Assembly: GCA_964017195.1 (NCBI GenBank)
Contig: OZ024890.1
Span: 68,129,376-68,193,375, forward strand
From: Siderastrea radians
Lineage: Eukaryota; Cnidaria; Anthozoa; Scleractinia; Rhizangiidae
Direction of reading: 5' to 3'
DNA length: 64,000 nucleotides
This document shows positions 1-12,237 of the stretch, piece by piece; position 1 is the stretch's first letter; each line of letters begins with the position of its first letter. The position numbers were made by a program, and so were the translations under genes. The notes under the pieces are model-generated. The model was given only the letters and a program-made list of their open reading frames with translations. It made no database searches and was not told the origin of the DNA.

Positions 1-575
1 TTTCAGAGGGACAGAAAACAGGGGTAAAAATTAACTTCAATGCTTGGTTGCCACTCAGGCCAGTATCCCTGAATTCTTAGAGGCCCAAGCCAAAATAAAG
101 TAGCCCTCAAATTTCTCTACTAACACAAAAAAAAATTAAACCATTTTTACTCAAATAAACACCTCACGGCGGTTTGAGCGCATGTTTTTTAGTATGGTGT
201 TCGACTGAAATGCCAAAAGAAATTTGCTTGATCTTAACTTTGTCTTGAAAGCTTACATTTGCCAATATACTGTCGAGAAATTGGTAAAATTGTTGTAATA
301 CTAATAAAAACTCTGGGTATGTCTGGATTCTCGTGTCAAAAAATCAAAATGGCATCTACATGTCGGAGCGGTCTAAAAACTCAATCATGAACAACTTTGA
401 ATTTTGCGCTATAGAACTAAAGTTTTACTACAATTGATGAACTTAGAGCCGAGGATAAAAAGGAAAGAAAAGAAAAGTACTCCAATGAAAGAACATTTTA
501 TTCTATTGTTATTGCTACTCTTTTCGCACTTCTCAAATCTTAGTGGCCCTTTGGGCGATCAAACCTCAACTTTTA

Positions 576-1188
576 AGGTCGGCACACACGAGGGGACTAG
601 TCCCTGTGACTGGTCCCTGCGACTAGTCCTGGGGACCAAGTCCCTTTGTGTGCACAACCCATTTTAGTCAAAAAATGTAGTCGACCAACATTTGGTCCCT
701 GCGACTGGTCCCACGAATTCAAACGAGACCAGTCCCGGGGACCAGTCCCACAAACTATGCTTGGTCCCTTCGTGTGTACTGTTCATGGGACAAGTCCCTG
801 CGACCAAATGAAAATATTTCATCGGATCTTTTACTTTTTTTCCAGTTGACCTTGTCTGTATTGGGAGTCTTGATTGAACAGTTGTCTTTGTATGCTTCTG
901 TACCAGCAATATAGGACACTGGAGAAAAAACTTTATCGAAATCGCAAATGACAAACACTGATAGACCGCATGAGGTATGAACTGGTTTTAATATTTTGTG
1001 GTTATTCTAGTAAATTCAGTTTCACTGTTGAGGATCGCTTTATTTTTAATCTCCACAATTCGGCGAAATTTCAGTTAAAGCGCCCTAAATTTAAACCCTT
1101 CAAGGGACTTGTCCCCACAACTTTTTCCTTCGTGTACACACTACGGGGGACCAGTCGCAGGGACTAGTCCCCTTGTGTGTGCCGACCT
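576..1188. mobile_element. Harbinger-type MITE, 613 bp, TSD TTA
   Basis: The ends are inverted copies starting AGGTCGGCACACACGAGGGG on the left and ending in its complement on the right. They are flanked by TTA at 573-575 and 1189-1191. A 3-bp TWA duplication is characteristic of PIF/Harbinger. The ends and sub-ends are rich in repeated GGGAC/GTCCC motifs. No transposase is encoded, and the open frames on both strands are by-products of these repeats. Confidence 0.75.
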
Positions 1189-1384
1189 TTAGTGGCCCAG
1201 TGGACACTTTTTAATTGCCACTGGCGACCGTATGTCACTGCCAAGTTTTAACCCTGAGAAAACTGCCAAAAGAAGGTTGTGGCTGCTAGGTTGGTACATG
1301 TATAAGAATTTCACTAAAAATTTAGAAGAAAAAAAAACAACTAAGGCAACCTTTAAGCCAATAAATTGTAAATCTTCATCTTAC

Positions 1385-1680
1385 CTGAGTGCTGACTGCA
1401 GTTTGCCAAACAAGCTGGTAGTGTGATCTATCCTAGGAGTTTTAATTGCCGGCTTAGCCCCAAAAATTCCAGAAGGCCGACGGATTATCTGTGAATGTTT
1501 CCTCTCTAGCTCTGCAGGGCTTTGATGTCCTGTGAGGGGCTTGATGTGAGTTGCTGCTGCAGCCCCCACTGATTGGGCCCTGTTTGGGGTACTATTGGCA
1601 TTGTGATGTCCCCGTTCCATTCTAAGTGATCTGGCGTGTCTGCTGGGTGCTGGTTTCTGACCATCACTCTTCTCTTTTCC
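1385..1680 (-). CDS. internal exon of an unidentified minus-strand gene
   Basis: Open across its full 296 nt and bounded by consensus splice sites read on the minus strand: acceptor ...TTGTAG before 1680 and donor GTAAGA after 1385. It encodes about 98 residues starting GKEKSDGQKPAPSRH and ending SLFGKLQSALR. The segment is basic, Ser/Pro/Ala-rich and has no domain I recognise, so it is probably disordered. It begins in phase 0, which fits the ATG that ends the candidate first exon at 5342-5344, giving an N-terminus M-GKEK. The intron would be 3.66 kb. The next exon, below 1384, is not visible. I do not know the function. Confidence 0.5.
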
Positions 1681-2424
1681 CTACAACACATCAAATACAA
1701 ATATACAGAACCATTTTAAAAACAAATACTAAAACATATTATCGTTAACCTAAACGGTGAAACACTAATAACATTTCAACATTTCAACCTCCCCATGGTT
1801 GTTTTCAAGTTATGAAGTACAATAATATTAAATAATTTTAAAAAAAATTGCATCCCATGCTAAATTACTAATGAACGAATACTGCTTCAAAAACCAGGTA
1901 ATTTGAACAAGTAAGTGTAAGGATTACGAGGTAGATTAAGCTAGATTATGACCTTCTACCTTAACTTGATCTAGATCTACCCCGAACAGTGACTTAATGA
2001 AAAAACAAATTACATGATTGAAAGCCCTGCAGGCCCTTAGCATTTTTATGGTAGGTGGTCTTCATGAAATAAGAATTGATGTGTATGTAATGGCCTGAAA
2101 TTGCTGAAAAATATTTTGAAAAACAGATCAAAAATGCCTTTTTTAAAATGGCAGGATGTTATCTACAAATATCAGCTCACAAATGATTATTATATGGAGC
2201 GTATGCACCCCAATCCCCAAAGATTCAAATGACAATGGGGTGGCAGCCATGTTGTTGAACAATTACAAATGCCGAGCTAGTCAGAAACCTTCTGTTTTAA
2301 CTGTACACCAACATGGCAGCAATGACAAAATCAGAGAGTTGAAAGGATGATGGTCAGAAGTTCTTCATGTGATACAAAATGATCTGGAGATAAGTAAAAA
2401 TGGAATATTCAACATGTCGTGAGC

Positions 2425-2530
2425 AAGGGACAAAGAAAAAATCTGTGTCCCGACGGGAATCGAACCCATGACCTTCTGTACACCGGTCGGACTAGGATCA
2501 GACAAGGATACTAGGATATGGACTAGGATA
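2425..2530 (-). repeat. tRNA-derived SINE fragment
   Basis: The reverse strand shows a B box (GGTTCGATTCCC) and a tRNA-like 3' half. A hairpin follows at once: GGGACACAG, a T-run loop, then CTTTGTCCC (2427-2451). The A-box half is missing or replaced by short ACTAGGAT repeats. Confidence 0.6.
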
Positions 2531-2989
2531 CTGCTAGGATCAGCAATGTCGAAGTGCCCTATAGGTGATAAATAAAGAAAGATTTGGAGATGACCTGAAA
2601 TTGCTGAAAAATGCTATTTAAAGCAGCTCAAAAACATCTTTTTTGAAATGGTAGGATGTTAACTACTGAAAAAGTCTGGCATTTGCCTGAAACAAACACC
2701 TAAAACCTTAATAGTCAGACAGCTCACAAATAATAATATTATATAATATATATAGCTTTGTGCGTAGTAGAGATTCTGATATTTTTCACAGTCATATTAT
2801 GCACCAAATGTGACATTGTAGGCCCATCACAAACTCGTAGTAGCCATGATTTTAAGATAAGACCCAAAAATGCCCAACCAATAATTGCTTTTTAATCGTT
2901 ACATGTATATCAATGACTGTAACAGGAGAGTAGCCTTTGAATGGGAATTAAGTTTCTCCCTGCTACTATCGCTTTCTTTTTTTGTTGTA

Positions 2990-3068
2990 ATTTATTTATT
3001 TATTTTAATTAGTTATTTATTTATTTATTTATTTGTTTATTTATTTGTTTATTTATTTATTTTATTTA
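2990..3068. repeat. TTTA/TTTG microsatellite
   Basis: Imperfect TTTA iterations with interspersed TTTG. The open frames here read as FIYLFVYLF only because of the repeat. Confidence 0.8.
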
Positions 3069-5049
3069 TGGCAAAGTTTTATTAAACATTAAACAAATCC
3101 CATTCATTCGCTTGATGTGAAATTATATCAAACACAAATGAGCATGTTTTATCAGGATTTCCAAAACTGAAAAGAAAGTTTAAAAAAGGATAATGTATAG
3201 AAGAGTACTTATGGATGAAGGACAAGGCACTGTCCAGAGTTCTCATTACACAATCTTTGATATATCTCTTCAAACAAGTTTAGTTTAGGAAAATCACATA
3301 TTAATCTGCCTTATACATGTAATAGCTTTTATTTGCTACACAACCTGAGCCAAGACATGTTACATAATCTGCATTCCTTTAGATGTGCCCTATCACAAAG
3401 TCAACTCTTTTCAAGATAGACAGCCCTCATTATAGGGGACAGATTTAGAAGATCCAGGAAATGTAAAAGTTACTGATGAAAATCTCTTGCTACTACAAAC
3501 ATCTATGGTCTGAAAGATGGTTTTTTTTCCATCTCAGAAACTGTGCCTCAGGTTCTTTCGAATGATACCAATATTACTAAACTTTGCACCCAACAAATTA
3601 AAACAATCTCTAGATCTGTGTCACAATGAGCTTTAAGGATAAGGAATACAGTAAAATGTAAAAACCACTACTGGTATAATTATTGTACATGTATTTTGGA
3701 GAATACTCATCTGACATATTTTGCTTTTCTCTCTAGGCAAATAATAAATTAACTAGCCTAATATAAGGAGAAAGGTATCTGTAGCTACTCTGTAGTTGCC
3801 CAGGTCTTTACAACATTCAAGGACAATTCACCATATTCTTCTGAAATCGCACTGCTGAACATGTCCTTAGGATTCCCCCCTGTTCCTGGCTACAAGCTGT
3901 TTAGCAAGGACAGTTGTTCCCATCACAGTAAGCTAAATGCTCACTGTGATATTAACTACAGTTACTACACATGCAGTCTGAGTTATTATGATTCATGTAA
4001 AAGGCTAGTCAACAAAACAGATTCATAACAAATTACTTACAAGCCACTTCATCCTTATGAATGTTCAGTCAGTTTATATATAGATGACACAAACGCAATT
4101 AACACAATCCCTTTCTACGAATTCAACATTCCTCTTCTGTAGATTCAGGCAACAACACAGTCTTGACTAAATATAAGGGTCCTTTATGTACATGATATTG
4201 TACCAAGAGCACCTCAAGGTATGTGGTTGTCATGGATACTATGGGAATATGTCACAGCCTTGAAATATCAAGAAAATATCAACTGAATTTGTTATTAAGT
4301 AGGACACTCTGAAGGGTTTGCCAAGTGATAAGAGGGCGCCAGATAATTTATTAACACAATAAAATATATTGTGAAAATATACTATTAATAAGACAGGATT
4401 AAAAGGACTTACACAATCAATATTAGACCAAAACAACTATTTTTAAAACTAAGTGGACTTACAAAAATGACTTACAAAATGAATGAGTAGTTCTAACTCA
4501 TGGTCAATTTCTACTTTTAAAAGCTTGAATGCAAGTTAATGAGCAGACAACACAAACTTCACAAAGCATATGCTGATGAATCACAATTCAATTTTCACAC
4601 CTAACCTTCTAACACTTAAATTTCAAGATAAAATCGAAGATTGTGAGTTGATATTTTGTGGTCTGCAAACTGTCAGTGTGGTCGCAGCACTAGAATGTCT
4701 AAGAGCCGAGCTAATGTTGAAATACTTAACAGCTGTAGCATGTGATTATAAAAATAATCTACCTTAAGATACCTTCCCAAAGGAAGAAGAACAAAACAGT
4801 GCTTTTTGGAAAACTGAATTTTAAGTGATGACAAATTGAACTTGTACAGTAAGCTTTACACTGTTTTGAAGCGGAAATTAGATGAATGCAAACGTAAGCT
4901 TACATAACATTGACGTTGTAAATACAGCCAAATCGTTACCGAATGAAAGATTCGTTGAAGCAAATAACTAGCCTTTTCAAAGAAATTATGTTTTAGCAGC
5001 AATTCGAATAAACAATAAACTCGTTTAAAATGTTTTCTTGCGGGGTTCA

Positions 5050-5410
5050 TTATATTTGTGGCATTAAAAATATATCGAATTTCAACCCCGCTGTTTCACG
5101 GTTTGAAATCGCAAAGTTTTCCCCGAGAATACTAGATTTAAGACTCCAAATCACGGGAAAATAATCCTGGAAGCATAGCTCATGTCTTAGCATGAATTTT
5201 CTTGCAACGGAAATTAGAAATAGACTAAAAACGAGAATTTCAAGATACAGCTTACGGTAAATGTACGCTCGGGTAAGTCTTAATAGCCAATTTGGCCAAA
5301 GCTCGACCGCTATTTTTCCAAATAAAGAGCAAAACACTCACCATTTCCCAGCTTTCTCAAGCTTCGTTCATCAGAAAGGATTCCTACTTGCTTTGACAAC
5401 AAAATGGCAA
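5050..5410. repeat. duplicated first-exon segment, copy A
   Basis: About 340 bp matching 25373-25690 in inverted orientation. It spans the sequence just upstream of the exon, the exon with its GTGAGT donor, and about 290 bp of intron. Differences are scattered substitutions and small indels, including CTCGACCGC versus GTCGACCTG in the intron part. Confidence 0.75.
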
Positions 5411-5420
5411 AGATAATCCC
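5342..5420 (-). CDS. candidate first exon (5'UTR plus ATG)
   Basis: On the minus strand the sequence GGGAAATG is followed directly by the donor GTGAGTG at 5341. The ATG occupies 5344-5342 and joins in frame to the exon at 1385-1680. Upstream, at 5480-5505, lie a CACGTG box and an ATGGCGGC (YY1-like) motif, as often seen at TATA-less promoters. The upstream limit is a guess. A near-identical copy, including ATG and donor, is at 25373-25690 on the plus strand, which supports this being a conserved functional unit or a mobile segment. Confidence 0.4.
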
Positions 5421-6120
5421 GACACACGAAACGCTTCTATGGTCACATCGTTTTATTTACCTTTACGCGGCTTCAACCGAACGAACATGGCGGCTATGTC
5501 ACGTGGTGCGATTTGTGTGCTTTTCATATAAGGAAATCATTCTTGCAAACATCAAATTTGATCAAATTTCATGTAATCTTGACGTAATTAAATCAACACG
5601 GTTCAGAGGCACGCGATCTACACGAAGCTGCAGCTTCCTTCCCAACTGAACGATGACGCAAGCCTTCAGCTGAATCGGAAAGTACAAGTGACGTTTCGCT
5701 GGACGTCATTTACAAAAATACTTTTTTGGGGACATACAGGAGAAACCTTCTATCTCTATCACCCAAGGGAAACAAAAAATTGTTGGAAATAACGTAACGA
5801 TAATTCTCCTCATAGCCAATAGTACAAACGTGGGATTTTCGACCAAGGGAAACAAGTTTCAGTTCGAGAAATCGCTTAGATATATTTTTTTTTGGCTCTC
5901 CCGTACGTTTTTTGCTTCCAGTGTCCATTCGCATACTACAGGACACCCAGCCTCAAAAACGGACTTTTACCCGGAGCCCATTATGCTCCTGCTTTTACAC
6001 AATAATGAAATGACCTGTTGACTCTTTGAGAGCTGTCACACAGCATTTTGGCTTTGGTGAGGTTTAGGTATAGAAAGCTACCTACTTAAAATTTGCTGTT
6101 GACCTTACGCATTTCACAAG
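5421..6120. other. unassigned, promoter-side sequence
   Basis: No exon or repeat is recognised apart from the promoter-like CACGTG and GGCGGC motifs near 5480-5505. The short open frames here lack splice sites or familiar content. Confidence 0.3.
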
Positions 6121-6124
6121 TCAC

Positions 6125-6258
6125 TAGAAGCCTGCGGAGCTGCGATTTGCGAGCCGGACCTCGCCTTATTCCCCTCGCCCGCTCGCAAATCGTGGCCCCG
6201 TCGCTAAGACTAGTTTCCGATCTTGCAGGAATTCCCCAACAAGTGGGCCTGTTCGCAG
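6125..6258. mobile_element. short foldback MITE
   Basis: The edges carry AGCCTGCGGAG and TGTTCGCAGGCTA as inverted copies. An inner inverted pair, GATTTGCGAG and CTCGCAAATC, lies inside. A matching end (AGCCTGTTCGCAGGCTA) recurs at 32536-32552, so this is a dispersed family. Confidence 0.5.
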
Positions 6259-6430
6259 GCTAGCAACACTTGCTGCAAAACAACTTGACACTGTAAACAT
6301 CAGAAGGCGCCGTGGTCTGAGTGTTTGGCACGTTAGACTTTCGATTGTGATAGGAACTTCGGCGGCTCTAATATAAATGATTGACTTCACTCCATCTTGT
6401 TTCTCTCAACCCAGATGTATATAAAGGATG

Positions 6431-6572
6431 TTGCACGGCCGTGCGAAGATATGAATTTTATTTTCGAGTGGTAAAAGCAATATTTTACGAAAGAGCGCAG
6501 CGTGTGAGTAAAATATTGTTTTTTACCACGAGAAAATGAAATTCGTATCTTTAAGCTGCCGTGTAATTTTCT
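6431..6572. mobile_element. foldback MITE, long imperfect palindrome
   Basis: The arm 6431-6495 pairs with 6500-6572 (for example GTGGTAAAA..CAATATTTTAC with GTAAAATATTG..TTTTACCAC). The spacer is only a few bases (AGCGCAGCG). There is no coding content. Confidence 0.65.
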
Positions 6573-8660
6573 TTTCGTTATATAGACACTAAAACACTCT
6601 TGTCTATGTAGTAAAACTGGGTACCAGCCACCTTTTATCAAAGCTAGCAAAATGCCTAGCAACGCCCTGGGAACGAAGTTGCCGTCATAGCCAATGACTG
6701 ACTTGTTAACGTATGTTTTCACTGCTACAGTCCAGTGATTTTCTGCAGCCACTTCAAAATTTGGGTTACCAATAATGCAAGTCTACTAAAATTCTCTCAA
6801 ATCGCCCCTTTTTACCTAAATGACACTGATAAATGATCTTTTCAAACATATCCATCCATCATCGGGCTGGTGTGAACAGACAGCTTCACTCATATCAGAC
6901 ATATCACATTGAGAGAAAGAAGTGATCCACATCAAAGTTTTGAAAGGTTTTTGAATTTATGGACATGCAAATAAAGTAGAGCCCTTGAGAAATCCAAGGC
7001 TTCAACGGGACTTGATTCAACTATAGACTATACAAGGCTTAAAGACTTGATTTCACTAAGTAAGTCCTCCCCAATATCAATCGATCGACCTTTCCCCTTG
7101 AGCTTTGAATTCTCCCGGTACATCGATCAGTTAAGGAATTGGACGTGAGCTTGGCAGAATATACGGAATAAGACGCAGTTGGATATGCAGAGTATAACAT
7201 GAAGATCGCTAAATGATTACATTCATTTACAATTATCTAAGCAAGCCTGAAGAAAACAAAATGCTAAAGCTTCATGTTCAACGCCTGATTCGACCGACTC
7301 TGTTCATGTAGTCGCTGGCTTTGCAGTCTCATTGAGGTCCATGATTTGAGACAGCCTGACTATAATGGATTGCTGAATCAGGTCTAAGAGAAGCTAAGAG
7401 TGTGACACCGCGGCATGTTAATACACCAGCAACTACTTCAGCTGCAACTGCTGAACTGAAGTTCGTCAATTCACTACGAGGATCTCTCATTCACTCTCAT
7501 ACTTAATAGGTCACGATACTGATCGATTTTTTTGTTAGTCCTGCTATTCACTGAACACAATAGTATTCCCGTTCCCAGCCCTTCCTCAATATTATCCCTG
7601 ATCATGACAGACTGAACAGTTTATAATAAAAAGTAAACTGAAACAGCCTTGTTTACCTTTCTGGCCATAGTTTATCCTGTACAAAAGCGTTGTGTGGTCC
7701 TTTATATTCCGAAACGTTTGTTGATATCTGGCTACCGGTTTCTTCATCATACTACACATGTCTAGTAGCAAAAAGGAAGTTTACTGACGACTTTGCGGTG
7801 TGCATGATTTGTGGCGGCCAGTTGAACGGCCTGCATCGGACGTCATCCTTATTATTATCCTGCTATTAATCATGCTCTCTAAACGAATTCCATTTATTAT
7901 CATTTGAACCAATTGAAGCTTTGATATATTGGTTCACTGAGAAGACTCCTAATTAAAATCACAGATTAACGCTGTAAACTTAGTCCAAAATTAAACTGCG
8001 GGCAAAGATGGTTGCCGATTAACTGGGGGGACGATTTAGCTACGACGAAGTTCTTCGCGTTAAAGCTTTCAAAACGGAAAAACTGCCCATCACCTCAACT
8101 TTGTTCTAGATCACGGCTATTGACGTAAGCGAGCATCCCTTAAACGGAACACTTAAGGTTCCCACAAACAAAAGAACACTAGTTGCGGAAACAGTTAAGA
8201 ATTTTCTTTGTTCCTCTAAACGTTTTTGTATTTATGAGAATGCAACATTTGCTGCAGTAGCAAAGATGGCCATCGATGGAACCGAAACAAAACGTTCCTG
8301 TATATATTTTTCGGCACTTTGCTCTACCCCCGCAAACCCGGAACAAGATGTATATTTCTTTGTTACTTATTTTTTTTAATGTTTTTTTTTTTGCAGTTTG
8401 CGGAATGCGTTTACACTGAAAAACTTCTGGTTTACAAAGAAAACAAAATTTGTGGTTTGTAACTGGTATACCGCAACACGAGCGTTCAAAATACCAGACA
8501 AACCAAAACAAGACACTGGCGACAAATAACCTCCCGGCTACACGCAAAACAATATCATGTAAACAAAAGAGCCAGGAAAGAAACAAATTTCTGGAATCCG
8601 TGGTATTTATTATACACTTGCAAAAAAAATTTAACATCATTTCAAGGATTTATAAAACAT
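6573..8660. other. no gene recognised
   Basis: AT-rich sequence without a supported exon or repeat boundary. The 153-codon frame at 8179-8640 on the minus strand is low-complexity (Cys/Phe/Lys) and has no splice sites or known motif, so I treat it as chance. Confidence 0.4.
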
Positions 8661-8666
8661 GTTATT

Positions 8667-8835
8667 TCACGTTGGTTGTTCCGAAAATGCGGGGTCGGGA
8701 TGCGGGATGCGGGATGCGGGGTGCGGGGTGTGGACTGCGGTGGTGTGCGGGGTGCGGGGTGCGGGGTGCGGACTGCTGGGTGCGGGGTCATAAAAATAAC
8801 CTAAAAATGAAAATTAAAGAAAATTAAAAAAATTG

Positions 8836-8869
<34 letters not shown>

Positions 8870-9530
8870 CGATCAATCAAAAAAACAATCAATAAATAAA
8901 TAAATAGGCAGTGTCTAGATACCCGGCAGCCGAGTGCGATTAGTCATGATCGCACTCGGCTGCCCGGCAGTCCCGCAATTTTCGAAGGATTTCGACGGAA
9001 AGGCTTTTTCAAACGTTTTGAATGTATTATATATTTGTTTAGAATTGCCAGGCGATTCAGAAAAGTATTTTCATTTTGTAGTTGACGAATTTTCCACGCT
9101 TGTGCATACTACAAATGCGATGTTTGTGACACTTAGAATTATTTGTGGCTACACCCGCCAGTCAGAACGCACAGAATTTGGACGGAATTTCTCGTTCAAA
9201 CGTCCTGGGAGCATTCGAAGTCTGTTTAGAATTATCAAGCGATTCAAAACACCAATTTAGTTTTGTAGCTGACGAGTTTTGCGAGCTTGTGCATACCGAA
9301 TGAAATCGCTCTGTTAGCGACACTTTTCAGTGACTAGATCCGCCAGACCCGCCAGTCAGAAACACGGAGAATTTTTTTAATTCAAATGTCGTGGGAGTTT
9401 TCGAAAATTGTTTAGAATTACCAAGCGATTTAAAAGACCAATTTTCCGAGCTTGAGCATACTAGAAAATCGCTAGCTTGTTTGATCCCTGTCTAACGCGA
9501 GCCGTCACGCAACCATAGTGACAATTGTCA
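8667..9530 (+). repeat. ~850-bp dispersed repeat, copy 1
   Basis: It starts with TTCCGAAAATGCGGGG and a TGCGGGG minisatellite (8690-8790), then an ATCA/AAAT microsatellite (8838-8908), a hairpin around GCCGAGTGCGAT / ATCGCACTCGGC (8930-8963), and about 2.5 units of a 185-190-bp internal repeat. The unit marker GTTTAGAATT recurs at about 9037, 9221 and 9411. It ends near GACAATTGTCACGGA. The inverted partner is at 23520-24365. No coding function is visible. Confidence 0.7.
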
Positions 9531-9854
9531 CGGATGCTTCAGAGTTGTTCACTTTCAATATCACCGAAACTTTATTTCAGTAATTTGAAAACAACCTGTT
9601 TACTGCGCGATCAAATTCATTAGGTACTCTATAACTCTATCAAAGAGTTAGAACTCCACTTAAAGTTCCCTTTCTAATTATTGACAAGCTATAAAACAAA
9701 ACTAAGCAGGTTGTAATTTTATTTCCGGTCGTGCGATCAGATCTTTGCGGGGGAGCGGGAGGGTTGCTGATTTGCACTTGATGACGCGAAAGTCTGACGC
9801 GTCTGTGCCGTGGTAACTGGTCACAGCTCTAACGAACAGAAAAACTCATGGTAA

Positions 9855-10786
9855 GGGAAGGTACGTTTTTTCTTGGGGGGGGGAGGGCTGGGGCCTCAGA
9901 GGGGAGGGTCATCAGTGTAAGTGAGCACCAAAAGGGGAGGGCCATACCTCATGTGAGCTATTCAAGGGAGGGTCACCCATCTTTTCCGGAATTTTTTAAT
10001 GAGAATTTTTGTGATGTTGCTTTCCATTTTTCTTACAGAATAAGTTTTTTCTTTTCATCTTCTTTGATTTAATTTGGTGTTTTATTATAGGTACTAGGTT
10101 GCATTTGTACATGTATATTATGCCATGGCACATAGTTTTTCTCGGAGGGACTCGTGCCCTTTTCCGTCCGTATCGAGAAGTACTTGACTCAGGTATCTTT
10201 TCTTCAGCTTCTCAGTTGCCATTGGCTATCCGCTGCCTGATCTCCTGAGTCACTTAGTTCTGAAGAGTTACTAGTAGATCCAACTATGCGCTCTACCCTA
10301 TCGGTAATGTAGGAAATAATTGTTTTTGAGAGGCAGATTTCGCATGCTAAACAAATACACCTTTCTGTAAAAATAAATAACAGCAATGCCGGCCAGTCGG
10401 AGAAAGAAGCTCTTGTATTTTCCCTTACATATTTTATGTTCAAAACTTTTATAATACTCAAATACTTCCTTATTCAAACTTCAGCTATAAAACGTAAATA
10501 TCCCACACTGATTGTTCGCATTTTCTTTGTTTCAGCGTGCACACATTCAATATCGAGATATATTCATGGTCAAACACTTTGCGTTCACAAGCGAAACGTT
10601 CTGAGGTTTCTACAGCATGGAACATACCATGTAGTAGTGAGGGGAGGGTCGCACTTTTGTCAGTCACCTGAAGGTGGGGGGTCAGGAGTGTTTTCATTAA
10701 AACGCAAGGGAGGGCCGACACGTTTTGGGAAAAAAATCCCAAAATTCCCCAGCCCTCCCCCCCCCCAAGAAAAAACGTACCTTCCC
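9855..10786. mobile_element. Harbinger-type MITE, 932 bp, TSD TAA
   Basis: Inverted ends begin GGGAAGGTACGTTTTTTCTT, followed by a run of nine or more G and AGGGCTGGGG. They are flanked by TAA at 9852-9854 and 10787-10789. Sub-terminal GGGAGGGTC motifs recur on both sides. The interior is non-coding AT-rich sequence. Confidence 0.75.
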
Positions 10787-10789
10787 TAA

Positions 10790-11752
10790 ACAGCCGAAAG
10801 AAAGCTAAAATTCTGCCAAAAAATAGTTTCTTTTCAGGATTATGACAGGTAAGCGTATTCACGAATTATCCAGCTTTCGTATGTGACAATTTTGGTGGCA
10901 AGAAGGCGAATAAGAAACGAGTTCATGGCAATTTCGCAAAGTGTGTTCAAACTGCTTAGTAAAAAAGCTGCTCCCCTTGTAGTATTTTTATATAAGCTTA
11001 GACAATTAGCACAACTCAGATCCGCTCGCGCACAAGACAGCTCACTGAGCTCACGACTACAGTACTGTCGCTAGCATCTATCAGATTGATGCTGCACACA
11101 ATAGAAAACCACAGGAAACGAACAACGTACGCATGTTGATACTTTGAATTTTATTTATTATTCCTTTTCTTGACTGATGTGGACTCCCTGTGATGATAGA
11201 ATGAATCTCATCAATTGAGTGCTAATAAAATAGTTTTATTATATGGCAAGCAATTCTCCAGTCTAAATCGAGTGTTCTGATTGGTTAGTTTTCGGTCGGG
11301 ATTTTACAGTACGGACCATTACTATGGAAACGGTCCTTTTTGGATATTTTTTTTTTCGCGCTCCCGCTCCCGCAAAATTCAAACTGCGAAAATCCAAGAA
11401 GATAAAAAAAGGGAAAGGTTTGGAGCTGGTACAAAACAAATGAACGCGGTAAAGTCGTCTGTTTAGAAAAAGCGCTCTTCAATGAACTTTATCGACTTTT
11501 TGATATCAGCAAAAGACTAGGCAGTGAATCAAAAAGCATGGCCAACGTTCTTCAGTGGCTGTGTGTGTGTTTATTGATTGTTCGTACAGCTATAGACTGT
11601 AAGCTGTAAAGAGCCGAGTAAATCGGCCAAGACTTAAACAATTATTATTAAAATTCAGCATTAACAAAAGAGTTTTTTTCTCACAAGAAAAAAAATGAAA
11701 ACTGCAAAACAACTAGCAAACGGCTTTCATCGGCAACTGTAAGACTTAATAA
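10790..11752. other. no gene recognised
   Basis: No exon is supported. A TGTGTG tract near 11560 and a 3'-type AATAAAA near 11225 are seen but not tied to a gene. Confidence 0.3.
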
Positions 11753-12234
11753 TGCGCCGATCAATTCGAAACTTCAACATCCCCCCCCCGGGCACACTTC
11801 GGGCATTTGACTGTGCATCGTGCCCGGGGAGGGGTAAATTTGATCGTTGCCTTGGAGGGGTGGGGTATTTGAACCGGATTTATCTCTTGTTCTGACGTAA
11901 TACGCCCGTGCGTTTTTTTTCGGTTTTTGCAGGGTTTGACGGATTTACAAGGTAGAATTTCGCCTTTGTTAGTGAATAACTCTTTCAAAAGAGTCTTTAA
12001 AAGAAGTTTGAAGGTGTCATTCAGCATATCTCTCTCTGAAAGGCGTTAAAGTGTTTGATTGAAGACGAAATTTGTCTTTGAGGAGAGGTAGTTCAGTACT
12101 AATTGGTGGGGGGGATTTGAACGGTTTTTTTGCCCCGAGGGGAGGGAATTTGAACAAGCCAATCTTCAAAAGTTCAAATGCCCGGGGGGTTGCCCGGTGG
12201 GGGGGCATGCTGAACTTTCGAATTGATCGGCGCA
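11753..12234. mobile_element. Harbinger-type MITE, 482 bp, TSD TAA
   Basis: Inverted ends start TGCGCCGATCAATTCGAAA and lead into a C run. They are flanked by TAA at 11750-11752 and 12235-12237. The interior has repeated TTTGAACGG / GGGGAGGG blocks, also found in the fragment at 26100-26240. Confidence 0.75.
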
Positions 12235-12237
12235 TAA

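Larger units (their letters stand above)
1681..5341 (-). other. presumed intron 1 of the minus-strand gene
   Basis: Donor GTGAGT at 5341 and acceptor TTGTAG at 1681 (minus strand) bound a stretch with no convincing exon. It holds a SINE fragment (2425-2530), a TTTA-type microsatellite (about 2990-3068) and otherwise plain AT-rich sequence. Confidence 0.4.

Noticed and set aside
8179..8640. 153-codon minus-strand open frame
   Set aside because: Cys/Phe/Lys-biased, no domain, no splice or promoter support, and overlaps other frames; likely chance in AT-rich DNA.
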